NCBI RefSeq assembly: GCF_042477335.2 | Contig: NC_091250.1 | Coordinates: 129,615,384-129,679,383 of the forward strand | Source: Ovis canadensis | Lineage: Eukaryota > Chordata > Mammalia > Artiodactyla > Bovidae | Length of the DNA: 64,000 nt | Direction of reading: 5' to 3' | Part shown: piece after piece, positions 1 through 14,100 of the stretch | Numbering within the stretch: position 1 is the first letter of the stretch | Layout of the letters: every line of letters starts with the position of its first letter | The notes under the pieces: generated by a model | What the model saw: only the letters and a program-made list of their open reading frames with translations | Told to the model about the DNA's origin: nothing | Database searches by the model: none | Position numbers and translations under genes: made by a program

Positions 1-1560
1 TCACTGATTGATTTAAGGATGTTGATCGATCCTTACGTTCCTGGAATAAATTCCTTGCATTCTGCTTCATGATGATGCAATATCGTCTTCAATACTGTTG
101 ATTTTGTTTGTTATTATATGTTGAGGATTTTTGCATCTATGTTCCTAGGATATATTCAGCTATAATTTTCTTTTCTTGAGGCTTCTTTGCCTGGTTTGGT
201 GTCAGGGTAATCTTGGCATTGTAAAATTATATTGAAACCTTTCAGTCCCCTTCTAGTTTGTAAAAGAGACCAACAAGGATTTGTATTCCCGAATCCTTGA
301 TGGCAATACCAGACCAGCTTACCTGCCTCCTGAGAAATTTGTATGCAGGTCAAAAGCAACAGTTAGAACCGGACATGGAACAATGGACTGGTTCCAAGTT
401 GGGAAAGGAGTAAATCAAGGCTGTATATTGTCACCCTGCTCATTTAACTTATATGAAGAGTACATCATGCAGAATGCCAGACTGGATGAAGCAGAAGCTG
501 GAATCAAGATTGCTTGGAAAAATATCAGTAACTTCAGATATGCAGATGGCACCACTCTTATGGAAGAAGTGAAGAGGAATTGAGGAGCTTCTTGAGGAAA
601 CTGAAAGAGGAGAGTGAAAAACCTGGCTTAAAACTCAACATTCAAAACACTAAGATCATGGCATCTGGTTCCCATCACTTCATGGCAAAGAGATGGGAAA
701 CAATGGAAACACTGAAGGACTTTATTTTTTTGGGCTCCAAAATCACTGCAGATGGTGACTGCAGCCATGAAAATAAAAGATGCTTGATTCTTGGAAGAAA
801 AGTTATCACCAACTTAGAAAGCATATTAAAAAGCTGAGACATTCCTTTGCCAACAAAGGTTCATCTAGTCAAAGCTATGGTTTTTCCAGTAGTCATGTAT
901 GGATATGAGAGTTGTACCATAAAGAAGGCTGAGCACCGAAGAATTGATGCTTTTGAACTGTGGTGTTGGAGACAACTTTTGAGATTCCCTTGGGCTGCAA
1001 GGAGATCAAACCAGTCAATAGTAAAGGAAATCAGTCCTGAATATTCATTGGAAGGGCTGATCCTGAAGCTAAAGCTCCAACACTTTGGCCACCTGATGCA
1101 AAGACCTGACTCATTGGGAAAGACCTTTATGCTGGGAAAATTTGAAGGCAGAAGAAGGGGATGACAGAGGAGGAGATGGTTGAATGGCATCACCAACTCG
1201 ATGTCATGAGTTTGAGTAAGCTCTGGGATTTTGGTGATGGGCAAGGAAGCCTAGTGTGGTGCAGTCCGTGGGGTCTCAAAAAGTTGGACACAACTGAGTG
1301 ATTGAACTGACTGAATAAGGATTTGTATAAATTCTTCTTCAACATTCGATAGACATCAGCACTGAATGTTGATCTTTGCTTTCTTGAGAAGTATTTGGAT
1401 CCTGGCTCAGTTTGGTTCTAGTATTCATTTGTTCAGGCTTTCTATTTACACATAATTCAGACTGGGCAGGTTATATATTTCCAGGAATTTATCAGTTTTT
1501 CTACTTTGACGTCTTTCTGAGGATGGGATCAAAGTCAGTAAATTCAAGGAAGCCATTCTG
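1..1560 (-). mobile_element. L1 LINE fragment (antisense), split by a BovB
   Basis: Positions 1-274 and 1329 to about 1560 read as one old L1 reverse-transcriptase segment in antisense (for example the stretch around 120-235 and the 'ccaggaatttatc' block near 1480). The two halves join across the BovB at 287-1316. The fragment is truncated at the window edge and has no open frame. The right limit is approximate. Confidence 0.7.
287..1316 (+). mobile_element. BovB (RTE) LINE, 5'-truncated copy
   Basis: The translation shows the BovB reverse transcriptase from the palm region to the C-terminus, in three broken frames (281-583, 580-837, 847-1164). The catalytic box reads YADG instead of YADD, so the copy is dead. 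The element ends near 1316 with the usual BovB 3' end (cacaactgagtgattgaactgactgaat). A perfect 12-bp target duplication, aaggatttgtat, flanks it at 275-286 and 1317-1328, which fixes both ends. Confidence 0.9.
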
Positions 1561-1982
1561 CTTTTTATTCTTGTTTAGTATCTTATCATAATCAAGCTTA
1601 TTGATAACTAATAGCAGTGCTGGGATTTAAGAAATTGTCAGGAAATGGAATCTGTCAGACACAGAAAACCAAAACCTAAATCATCACACTTATGTGAAAT
1701 TTTACAAAACCATTCTCATAGAGAAAGAGATCAGATTTCAGCAGCCAAAGGTGGCCCTGGAGAGTGTGCAGAATTGGGGAATGCTGAGAAAGGGTACAAA
1801 GCTGCAGCTGTGAGACAAACACCTTTAACATGGCAGAGAGCAGACACACCCAGCGCAGGGCCCGGGATCCATGCCCGCCACGGGGAGTGCGGGTGGTCAT
1901 GGGGATAGGAGGGGCTCTCCCCCTGCAGGCTGGGCTCTACACCCAGAAGGGCAGGGCGTTGCTTCTGTCCCCGGGCCTGCAG
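1561..1982. other. Intron sequence, no feature seen
   Basis: Intron of MAN2B2 between the L1 remnant and the first exon in the window. I see no repeat family or conserved element I can name. A pyrimidine tract and AG at 1981-1982 form the acceptor of the next exon. Confidence 0.5.
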
Positions 1983-2181
1983 GGATGTGACAGGCAGTTC
2001 TTCAACGCCTCACTGCAATTCATCAACATGGACCGTGTAATGGAGGAGGTCAACAAGTTCACATACCAGCATGGCATCTCGGTGCAGTACGCTACGCTGC
2101 GCAACTACTTCCAGGCTGTGCACGCTCACCAGCTCTCCTGGAAGGTCCGAGACCACCAAGACTTCCTGCCTTATTCCTCAG
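1983..2181 (+). CDS. MAN2B2: MAN2B2 exon (presumed exon 7)
   Basis: Phase 0 start after ag at 1981-1982; 66 codons plus 1 nt, then donor gtagga at 2182. It encodes [10 protein letters not shown]... to ...[10 protein letters not shown], the end of the GH38 catalytic domain, with an NAS glycosylation site. Exon numbers here and below assume the 19-exon human layout. Confidence 0.93.
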
Positions 2182-5100
2182 GTAGGAGCCTCTGGTGGGG
2201 GATCAGGGAGGGATTCGGTGCCAGGGAGGAAAGGGGCCCCCAAACTCGGTGCCTGCTCAGGCCTCTGCTTGGAGCCTGCTAGGGGCTCTGGGGGAGGTAC
2301 AGGTCCTGACCCTCCTGCCTGACTCCCTCCACACTCTGCCCACTTCCTAGCTCCCGGAGCCTCTCACGCTGTCCACACGCAGCAGGTCCCGTCTCTGCCT
2401 TTTATTGCAGTGCTGCCGGAGGACTGGCCCGTGCCCACCTCCTCTTCCTGCAAAGTCCCAATTGTTCTGTAGTGTCGCCTCCTCTGATCCCCACGTGGTG
2501 CTTGTGGTAAAGAATCCACCTGCCAATGCAGGAGACACAGGAGATGCAGGTTGGACCCCTGGGTAGGGAAGATCCCTCGGAGGAGGAAATGGCAACCCGC
2601 TCCAGGATTCTTGCCCGGGAAATCCCATGGACAGAGGAGCCTGGTGGGCTACAGTCCGTGGGGCCACAGCGTCGGACACGACTGAGCATGCATGCATGCG
2701 TGTCACCTCCTCCAGGAAGCCTTTCCTGACCTTAAGTCTCGATCGGCTGTCTCCTCTTCCCCTCAGGGTCCCACTTTTCACCTATTGCCACAGAGGCATT
2801 ATTGGGGGACCTTGTCTCCCACAGACCTGTGTCCTGGAGGCCAGGACGGGTTTGGCTGTGGCCGGCAAGGCTCAGGATGAAAGGTCATGGACTGAGCCTT
2901 GTGGTGGGTTGTGTGCACCGTGGAACCGTTCTGTGTCAGGAAAGCAGGGACGTTCATCTTGGTTAGCACATCCACTGTGAGAATGAAGTGAGATGAGGAG
3001 AGCCCTTAGCCTAGTGCCTGGGCCAGAGCCAGGGCTCAGCAGATGCAGCTGTTAACACTGACAGCAGCATCTCCATCCTGGGAGGCCAGGCGCCATCCTG
3101 GACATGCTGTGGGCACTCCATGCTGAGGAAGCTAGCCCAGGGCCTGATGCCCTGAAGGAAGCCCAGCATCAGTGCCTCTTCCCGGTCCAGCCCTACCCAC
3201 CTCCAAGCGGACCCTCTAGAAGGTCCAGCTCCTCTATCTGTAAGCCAGACAGGAATTATGCACACACAGCCTCCCACTGACAGCTGGGGAGACAGAAATG
3301 CCCTCCACAGCCCAGTCCAGCCCTTGCTCAGGGCATCCACGGGGGATGGTGTTGGCCAATTTATTGAACATCTGATACCCTTACTGGAAGGAATGCCAGA
3401 AACCTTGAAGAAACCTTGTTGTCCTGCTCCCCTTTTCCAAAAAAAAGAGGAGCTGAGGGGTATCAGCATGGGGGGACCCCATGAACCAGGGCAGCCCAGG
3501 GACCCTGATCAGGCCCTACCTCCCAGCCAGGTTTGCCCAGCCATAGGTCCACGGTGGGATTACTCAGCAGGACAGGTCATTTTAGAAGGGAAAGGTGAGG
3601 TGTCTGTCTCCATGGACAGTTAGGAGACCCAGGCTGACAGCAGCATCCACTGGTTGAACGTCCTCCGGGGGACCAGGGTGCCTGAGCTGCGCCTCTCCAG
3701 GGCCTGTCCCCTACCCACCCTCACCATTCAGCAGGCACAGTGTCTCAGCAGGGCTGGCCCCAGGCGGTGACTCAGATGCTCACCTGGGTTGAGCTCGCAG
3801 CTCCTGACCCCACCGGCTTGGGTGGCTTTGGGTAAGTGACGTCTGAGGCTTGATTTTGTCATCCATAACATGGATTTTCAGAGGACTGGAGGGACCCTCA
3901 CATGGCAGTTCAAATACAACCTTCTCATTTCCTTCCCTTCCAAAGAGACAGCAGGATGGGCCTCCAGCTGCAGGGCTGATACCGGGCTGGGTGCCACCCT
4001 GACTGCCCCAGACCTGGGTTTGCAGTGCCTCTCTGGCCTTGGTCTTCTGCCTGAGTGGTGAGAAAGGGGAGCTACATACCTCTCAGGACACTTCCCTTAG
4101 GACCTCATCAGACTAGGGGAGGGCTGGCTCCTGGACTAGGTGAGAGGGGCTACAAAAATGTGGGTGGGGTTCCAACTGAGGTGGGTGAGACACTGCCGTG
4201 TGGGCGTGGTCACACTTGAGGTGGGAGGAGATGGAGAATGTGGGCCTGGTTACCAGGAGGCAGGAAGCAGTGTCTGTGTCTGGGTGGGAAGGTATGCTGA
4301 AAGGTCCAGTGAAAAGCATGGTGGGTGTGGCCAAAGGCACCATCTAGTCAGAGACTAAAGTTCAAGGAGGAGACTTGGTCCTGATCCGAGTGCAGGATTA
4401 TCTTGGTAGCTTTGTCTAGTTGGGTCCCTGCTTAGAGCTGAGGCTGTGGTGAGCCGGTGCCTGACCTGTGTGCTCAGCTTCCGGGAGGAGCTGCGGAGGG
4501 CTCCTGTGTCTGGCCCCTCCGGCTGTAGCCTCTCCTCAGCCCTCCTGGCTTCCCTTCCTTGTCTAGCCAAGGTTCTCTGAGGGAAGACAGAGAATGGAGG
4601 CACAACCCAGGCTGGGGAGGAGGCAGGAGGAGGGAAGTCAGGAACCCTGAACCACCTGCTGAGACCCATCCCAGCCCCAAGGTGCTCAGACTCTCGCCCC
4701 TTCCACCAGCCTCACACTCCTAGTCCAGGGTCAGGACGGAGGCTCCAGGGCTCTCCCAGCTCCCACCCTGCTGCCACCCTTCCCTGCTGAGCATCCAGAG
4801 AGAACTGCCGAAATGCATGCCTTCCAGGACCCACTTTTTCTCCAGAGGCACACAGGGGCTGCCAGCACTCCAGTTCTTCCCCTCTGGGTCCCTCCATCCT
4901 CGCCCTCTTCCCTCTCCCTCCTCCCCTGAGGTACTCAGGGCCTTTCCCCACAGGCCGTACCAAGGGTTCAGGTGCACACTGAATTCTTGTCATCACTGTG
5001 CTTCAGCGCCCGGACCTCAGCCCAGCCTGACCCTGCCAGCTGCCCAGCCATCCAGGGATCTTGTACCATTGCTGACCTGGCTGGAACAGGAGCCCTGAGA

Positions 5101-8100
5101 TCACTCCTCTGACCTAGGCTGTGTCCCTGGGGACCCAGGCAGATCTGTCTCTGACCTCATCTTCCTCAGCATTTCCCAGATGAGGCTCAGGGGCCTCCGT
5201 GGGCAGGACCTCACACCCACTACTGACCTTTTGCTTCTAGAAATATTTCACGCCTGGACTGGATTCTATGCCTCCCGAAGTGGTCTCAAGGGGCTGGCGA
5301 GGAGAGCCAGTGCTCTGCTGTACGCTGGGGAGTCCATGTTCACACGCTACGTGCTGTTGGCTCCCCACCAGTTCCTGGACCCGGCCTGGGGCCTGCAGCA
5401 GCTCCAGCAGCTCCGCTGGGCAGTCTCTGAGGTAACACAATGCCTCCCAGAGACAGGTCAGGATTGGACCCTGCTGGGCTGTGTGCTTCTCCCTCCCTAG
5501 GTCAGCACACCTCCTTGTCCCTGGTCACTACAGGTCCACTTTACAGATGAGAATACTGAGGTCGCCTTGGTCACAAGACTTGTGCATGTTGAAGCTGCCC
5601 CAAGGCTAGGACCATGGCCTGCCAGGGTTCAGCTTGTGGTTCAGTAAGATTCAGAGCCAGATTGACCCAGAGGGGAAAGGGCAAAGTGGAGTAGCTCTGA
5701 TGTCCAACAATCCAAGGCTGGGCTCCAATCTCAGCTCAGTTCTGTGACCTCAGGCTACTGAGTTTCCCTCTCTGAGCTTTGTTGCAGAAGCCAGTACTTG
5801 AGAAACCAAGCACCACACTCAGAGAGTTGGAGAAGTCAGGTTTACTACGCTGGCAGGCCTGGAGGAGTTAGCACTCTAAGCTATGATCCCCAAACAAAGG
5901 GGTTACAGAGTTTTTAAACATGGACAGGAATGACTCTGTGGGTTTGCAGGGGCTGGGAGATGGCAAACAGCAGGACAAGAGTGAGTGAGATAAGATCCAG
6001 TTCCTAGTACTGTGAGTCCCCACTTTCTGAGACTACGTGACCTGCGTGATCCAGACTTTGCAAGGAGCAAGCTGAGTTACAGAGGCAGGAGGAGCAGGAG
6101 GTTATGTAAAACTTTAACTTATCCTCTGCATTCCCCCACCTCTTGATGCTTCTAACACTCATTGTAGAAAGCATCATCTCTCTTTTTCATCATTCATTCC
6201 CTTAGATATTAGGCCTTGTCCCTGACTATTCCTGATTGGTTTACATAAAAGCGGCAGTCTTTGTTCAAGAAGAGGCAGAGTCCTCCCTTTTCAGCTGTCA
6301 GTAAATCTAGTCCTCTCCTATTCTGTAAAGCCACTTTAGCCAGAGAATCTGTTTGGTCCTGTAAAGCCACTAAAGATTTGGCTGCTCTCTCAATGTTGTC
6401 TGTGAAGTCCTTGGATAGTGTATGGTAGCAGGTGGTTGATGAAACAATTCCTCCTATTCCCATACCTATCCCAGGAGTAATTTTCAGACCAACTAGTAGA
6501 GGTATAAACTGGATGGCTCTTTTTGACCATGTCTTTGCTGCCAGAGGTAAGGTGGAAGTCTGGCTGTTAGGGGCAATATTCATTGGCGGAGTGAGGAAAG
6601 CTAAGATGCAGATACCCATCCAATTGACTGGTAGGCATAAGTAAGCATCTGTCCCACAAAGAAAAGGCCTTGATGGGGGCAGCACTATACTGTGTTTGTG
6701 GGAGGATGAGTGGGCCACTCACCTTTTAGAGGTTGATTACACTGGTCCCTGGCTAAATTGCCTACAGGTTCAGTTCCTGCATTATTTGTAAAGCATTCTG
6801 GAGCCTTTTGAGTTAACTCAGTTGTCCTTAAGACCGGCCCTTGTAAGGGTGAATACATGGGAGGTCCCATGGCTGTGGCATTAGTCAATGGTACTGGTGT
6901 AGCTAAGCACCATGGCGCTCCTTACGATAAGCAAAGCCAGCAATCCCTGACCAGCTGGAGGATGGTGTCTTTGAGAAGGCAATGGGTTGCATTGAGAACT
7001 TGGTACAGACGAGGGTCTAAAGGGGAGTTTAGTCTGTAACCTGAGTCCTACTGAGAGCCTGAGTTTTCAGGGCAAAGTCAGTCCGTGATTTTGTCTGTCT
7101 GCATTATTGTTCCTGTCCAGTAGGTTTTTCCATTTATTTGCAGACACACCTGTTCTCTTTTATTACGTCTGTGTGGTGTTTGGGGGTAAATGGAGGCACG
7201 GGGGCATGATGGCAATGGCATGGTATCACGATACCCCTGGGGCTTGGATCACCTGGTGGGGGAAAGGTAGCAGCAATGGGGGACGTGAATGGAGAACATT
7301 TTGGTGCCCAGACCTCTGGATATACGTCACATGGTTAAGAAGGCAGTAGGTGACCAACCTATAGGATTGGCTATCTATACATTGTTCAAGCTGATGGTTA
7401 AGGAAGCAGTTTTCCAAGGGTTGACTGTAATGTTGACCGGTGCATGATGGGTAAGGAATGGCACCATCTGTTACAGCAAGGGACAGCAAAAGGTTGCAAA
7501 GCAGCCTGCACATGACAGATAACTGAACACTAGCAAAAGGTTTTCTCCCCATCTTTGGGTTGTTATGGCTATAGCAACTGAGCCTATCGTGAAAGGGGTC
7601 AGCTATACTGTGAGCGATTTAGTTAGTAGGGAGAATTGATCCTAAGAGACGTGATCTCTGAGGCTTCCCACTCAGTGAGATAACAGACAGCTAACTGCAG
7701 CTTCTGACCCAAATCCCAGTCCTGGAGTGCGACTGAAGCTAGTCCTAGAGTGAAGAGCACAGCAATAACTCCAATCAGGGATAAAGACCAAGGCTGACAG
7801 TGAAAATCCATTGATATTTTGATAGCCAGATCCTCAAGCTTTCACCGTGGGATGACCAGTCAGCTGTCGGAGTGTGGCTGGAACAATCCTCAAGCTTCTG
7901 CTGTGCGTTGACTAGTCAGCTTCTGAAGCAGCTAGAGCAGAGCTCAGCGCCCTTTGTGGGTGAGGGCCACTGTATTTGGAACCGACCTTGAGGGGATTTT
8001 CAGAGTCCTGGACTGCTTTCCAGATGTCCTCGTCACAGGAAGCCACCGCCTTCTTGACTCTGGTGTGGTGGATCCAAGGGATGAAGTCTGTAACTTTAAG

Positions 8101-11100
8101 AGTGGTAAGGGTTGCCAGGATGACAGTGGGACGGCCTGTCCGATCTTGTGGAAGTGGTTCTTTTTCCAGTCTTTAACCCATAGCTCATCTTTGGGCTGAT
8201 AGAGATGAATCCAATTGCCCGAAGGAATGGGGGTCCTTTCTAAGCTTTCTTGGGCTATATGGTGGAAGACTTTTCCCAGAGCCTGGACATGTCAGTACAC
8301 CTTCAGGTCCGCTGGTTGTTGGGGGTTTCCCTTGAGTTTTCCCATCACTGGGGGCATTTTCCCGTATAAGATCTCAAGGAGAGAATTGCCTGAGGACCAC
8401 AAGATACATCTGACTGAGACTAAGGCTAGCGGCGATGTGTCGACCCTAGATAACTGAGTCTTCTGACAGTGTTTGGCTAATGTAGTCCTGAGGGTCCGAT
8501 TCACGCGCTCAGCTTTCCCTGAGCTCTGTGGCCTGTAAGTGGTGGGACCCTTCCATTCGATTCCCAGTGTCCTGGATAAAGTTTGCATTATCAGACACAA
8601 AAGCTGGCCCATCGTCAGACCCTATGGAGCGAGGCAGCCTGTATCTCGGGATTATGTCTCTTAGTAGGGCCTTGGACACTTCTTGTGTCTGTCCAGTGCA
8701 TGTGGGGTAGGCTTCAGCCCATTCCTAGTAGGTGCAGACTACCACAAGTAAGTACTAATAGCCCCTATACCACTTGACTTCAGTAAAGTCCACTTCTAGA
8801 TCTTCAAAGGGCAGAGTCCCAACAGTCTCCACCTCTGGGTTAGGTCTTGGTCCTTGGCTGATGTTGTTTTGTGTACAAATCACACCTCTAGTACTGATCT
8901 GGGCACACAGGATCGGGAGCTTAAAAATGAAACAGTAGCAGCTCAGTAAGCTCTCCAGCACAGTTTTTCCTGAATGAGTTGTCTCATGATGTTGTTTTAC
9001 CAGCTGGACTGCATGATTGCTGGGGACGAGTCTGTGGTCTGGGAGCGTCCACCAGCCCGCCTTTTCTTTCATTCCTCCATCATTTAGAGCCCATTGGTCT
9101 TCTTTCTTCGTGTATCTCAGGGACAGAGGCAATTCTGGTGCCAAGAAGACCTTAAAGGTGGCCTCAGGGCTGACTCTGGGGATCAGCTGGGTCGCTGCCT
9201 CCCTGACTGCCTGGTCAGCCGACCAATTTTCCTTTGCTGATTGGATCAGTTCCTCGCTGACGGCCTTTACAATGGATGACTGCTATTTGGAAAGGCTTCC
9301 AGACTGCGTCTAACAACTAAAGGATTTCTTTTCTGTTTTTAATCTCTTTTCCCCTGCTGTCAATAGTCCCCTTTCTTTATAAATGGCTTCATGTACACGT
9401 AGAATATCCAAGGCATACCTTGTATCAGTATAGATGCTGACTCGTCTCCCTTTGGTGTGCCTTAGCACCTGGGCGAATGCCCGTAGCTCAGCCCGTTGTG
9501 CTGACCACCCTTGTGGCAAGGCCTCAGCCTTCACTTTCTCAGCAGTTGTTGTTATGGCAGAGCCTTCTTTGTGCTGGCCTTTCTTGGATGAAACTGCTTT
9601 TGTCAGTGAGCAGTTCCAGTTCTGGGTTCTGGAGGGGAAGGTCCATGAGGTCCGGCCTGCTCGAGTGAATTTCATCTGTGACCTCCTTTTAGTTATGGTC
9701 GGGGGTTCCCACTTACACGGGTAAAATGGTGGCAGAGCTCAGGGTCCGCACAGTCTCGAGCTGCACCTGTTTGTTTTCCCAGAGCTGTCCTTTATAGTGA
9801 ATCATCCTAGAGCTGGTCAGCCACTTATGACCCTGGCTGTTCATCAGGGCAGTAACAACATACTTTCATATTTTGTCCTAGAGTAAGCTTATCTGCTTCT
9901 CTGGCCAAAATCACAGTGGCAGCTAATGCCCGGAGGCATGGTGGCCATCCCACAGCCACTGGACCCAGTCACTTTGACAGGTATGTGGCCGGGCGCTGCC
10001 GTGGCCTGTTTGTGTGAGGAGCCCCACTGCGGTGCAATTTTTCTCATGTACAAGGAGGTTAAAGTCCTGTGTCACGTTTGGCAGCCCTGATGCAGGAACA
10101 GTGGTCTAGAGTCTCTTTATCTCCTTGAAGGCCTTTTCCTGTTAAGGTTGCCACTCCAGGGGGTCCTTACCACTCTGTTGTGGCTTTCAACAAAGGCTTG
10201 GCAATTTCAGAGAAACTCAGTATCCAGATCCAGCAGAATCCAGCCCAAGGAACTCACGGACTTCTTTCTTGGTGTTCTGCCGAGGTAATGAGCAGATGGC
10301 CCGCTTCCTCTCCGGTCCCAGTGCCCGATGCCCTTTTCAGATGGCAATCCCCAGGTACTTGACTTCCTATATACAGATGTGACCTTTTCCATGATACCTT
10401 GTACCCTGTGCTGGAAAGAAAAGTCAACAGGGATTTGGTGCCTTTCCAGCAATCCCCTGGGTGGGACTGGCTAGCCACAGGACATCCACATACTGGAGCA
10501 GGGTGCAATTGAAAGTTTCTCTGTAAAAGGCAGCAGGGCTTTACCAAACAGGGTAGGTGAGTTTTTGAAGCCTTGCGGCAGTCGGGTCCAAGTCAGCTGT
10601 GTCTTCCTCCCAGTAGGTGGGTCTTCCCTTTCAAAGGCAAAGAAGGGCTGGCTGGCAGGCTGGCAAGAGCCAGAGCCAGAAGGATGTAGCCTTGTGATCG
10701 AGGCAGGTGAACCAGCCTGTGTGAGAGGGCAAGAGACGCAGGAGAAGGTAGGGATCTGGGACCACTGGATGGACGGTGACCACTGCACTGGTGATGTCAC
10801 AGAGGCCCTGGATGGGGCGGTAGTCATTCCTTCCAGACTCTTTGACTGGTAAGAGCGGGGTGTTCCAGGGACACTGACATTCTGTTAGGATCTCGGCACC
10901 TTGTAGGCACTGGATGTGGTCCCGAATTCCCAGGCATGCCTCCTGTAGGTACTGGATATTATTTCTAACAAGAGCGGCTCCTGGCCTCAGGTCCACTACA
11001 ATGGGGGCATGGTTTGTAGCCAAACCTGGGGATTTCTTCTCTTCCCAGACATCAGAGAATTCTATTAGCAAGCTGGTGGGATTTATTTTTTCCCTCCATA

Positions 11101-14100
11101 AGTTGCAGAGATTCCATTCATCTTCCCTGGGCATAGTCGCGGCCTTCATCAGAGCTGATTGGCTCCCCAGAGTGAGGCTCGCAGGCTTTGCAGGGGCAAA
11201 GGTGATTTGTGCCCCCAGGTTTGTCAGTAAGTCTCTACCCAGCCAGGGAATGGGGCGTTCAGGTAAGTAGAGAAATTCATGAGTCACCAGATGGCCCCCT
11301 AGCTGACACGAATGGGGCCTTGCAAAATGAGCAGGCTGCCGTGCCCCTGTGGCCCCAGCAATAGCTGCTGTTCGGCCTGTGAGGGGAGCCAGAGGTGTGG
11401 TTACCATGGCGCGTTCAGCTCCAGTATCCGCCATAAAAGTCATTGATTGGCTTCCTACTTTCATCATGACCAGGATTAGCGAGCCCAGTCTTCCTTAGTC
11501 TGATTCTGCTCCAGCCAGGCCAACAAGGTTTTGGAGAGCCAGCTCAGGCTGGTACCTTTCTTTTTGGATTGACCAAACTTCTTTGACCCTTTAGATGTCC
11601 TCTGTGACTGTGGCACTCAATCCTGCAGAGGCCAGTCTCTTTGCAATGCACTGGTCGTGGTGTGGAGCTGGTCTCTTCTTAGTTTCCCCTTTCCATGAGG
11701 GAACATTCTGTTTCGCTTGATCTGAGCTCCTCAATGATGCTGCTAGCAGGGCTGCTTTCTGTTTCATTAATTTATCTGATTCTCATTGGGCTTCATGGTC
11801 TAGGTTCACGAAGACTTTATTTGCTACCTCCAGTAGGTGTGAGGGATTCATCCCAGTGAAGCCTTCCAGCTTTTGGAGCTTTCGCTGGGTGTCTGCACAG
11901 GATTGAGCCACAAGGGCAGCGTTAATCATCGGTTGATTCTCTATTGTCTGGGGGACGAACAGGTTGTATGTCTGGAATGCTTCACACACGTTTTTCGTAG
12001 AAATTGGTGGGAATTTCATCTGCTTTTTTGACGGGTGTTGTGATTTTGGACATAGTAGTGGGCTTTTTGGCTCCTGCTTGAAATCCATGTAGAAAGGTAT
12101 CACAGTCGTGGCCCAGGGTTTCTTATCCTTCTCTGAAACTGAAATCCCAACTAGGCCTCATCTCTGGCATCAATTCTCGTGCCCACCCTTCTGCATCTGA
12201 GACCTCTGTGGATACTTGTCCTCGGAGCCATTTTTGGGCGTCTGTTGAGATGAGTCACCTTTCTTCAGTGGTGAAGAGAGACAGAAGGGGCTGGTGACAG
12301 TCATCCCATGTAGGCTGACGGGTGTGGAAAATGGACCCCAGGAGGTCAGTCATAGCCAGTGGTTTATCAGAGTATGCTGGGTTATGGTGTTTCCAGTTGA
12401 GGAGATCAGTAGGGCTGAAAGGCTGGTGATACAGGAGGGAGCATCCAGGCTGGACTGAGCCTCATCCACTTGTTGAGGACACTGAGTTTCTTGCAGTGGT
12501 GTCTCGTGGGCTGTGGGCAGCTGGTTAGTTTGTTTGGCCAAACGGAGCCGCTTCCCTACTGGCTCAGGGCTGGTGTCTTGCTCATGAGGTGGTGCGGAGG
12601 ACATGGAGGGAGGTGTACTGTCTGGCAATGGGTCTGGCGCTGACTGTGCCGGGGCATCTGGAGTCAGGGGAATGTATGGCGGGGGCAGCTGTGGGTCTTT
12701 CACTGGATCTCCCTGGAATATATGTTTTTTCTCTTCTTCTTTCTTTTTCTGAGTTCTGGTTGGGGAACAAATACCCTACTCTGTCCCTATCCGTTCATGC
12801 AAAATCTTGACCATGGGGGCAGGATCTGTGCTATTAGAAGCCAGGGTTCTATGTATGGGGGCTTCCTTGGTGGCTCAGAGGGTAAAGCATCTGCCTGCAA
12901 TGCAGGAGACCTGGGTTCGATCCCTGGATCAGGAAGATCCTCTGGAGAAGGAAATGGCAACCCACTTTGGTACCCTTTCCTGTAAAATCCCATGGATAGA
13001 GAAGCCTGGAGTCCCAGTGACCTCCTGGTTCACTGCTTGGACAGTGGGAAGGTCAGGATTGCCCTCTGGCAGCCATCCAACATCAAAGCATAGCCAACTG
13101 AGCTCACATAAGTTAAGTTTCCTGGGGGTCATCTTGACTCTGCCCTTCTTAAAGTTCTTTATCATGCAATCTAATACTGTTGCTTTAGAGGAACTGCCAC
13201 CTATGTTGACAAGTGTAATCTACCTGGCAGGATTTTGAGGAAAACCTAATCTCTTACCTGTCAGCTCAAGGAGTCAGTCGACAGAAGAAAAACCAGTAAC
13301 CAATAATTTCCCCCTCACTGTATATCCCTCCCTGAGTCAGTGGTGCAAAGACAAGCAAGGGTGGGTGGCCCATCAAAAGAGAATACCATTCAGGTGACTG
13401 CTTGGCTGCGTCCTTGGGGGGAACCTAGGTGCCTCTTAGCATTGGCAGATCAGTATACGCCCCGATCCAGTTCTGTCTCACAATGAGGAACTGGGTCCCT
13501 CAGAGCAGACACCGCCTTGAGCCACATGAGGTCACCATGGAACCGCAAGTTAGGGCCCACATGGACTCCGTAGCCATGAAGGCCGTGAAGCCACACAATT
13601 GAGCCAGAAGCACAAGCAAATCACATTCATTCACATTCCTGTCTCATCCTCCTGGCTGCTCTCTTGAGGGAGATTTAAGATGCCTCTGAATTTTGGCAGG
13701 TCCACAGGGAGGGATCAAATCCCCCACAGGCTGGCCCTGCCTTTCAGCCTTGTGAGGCCGTCACAGAACTGCAGGTTTTGGATGCTCTCAGGCTCTGTAG
13801 TCCGAGGACTGCGTAGCTCACTTCCACTTCCTTCAATCAGCAATCATGCATAGACAGCAATTCAAGAGGTTATCACAATACCTCCCTTCTCCTGAGTCCC
13901 AGGTCTCCCTATCTGATGCTCCCTTCCTGGGATCTCCAAGGAGGTGATCAGTCTCCTCTTCTCCCCATTAGGGTAGGGCCTGACTGGGCACTGGCTGCGG
14001 GGCCTTACTTAATCCTGTGGCCGTTCTTGGTGAGTTGGTCCATTCCTCCAATGAGTCTGGACAGGGCTCAGTGACCTGGAGAGTCAGAATACTGGTCCGA

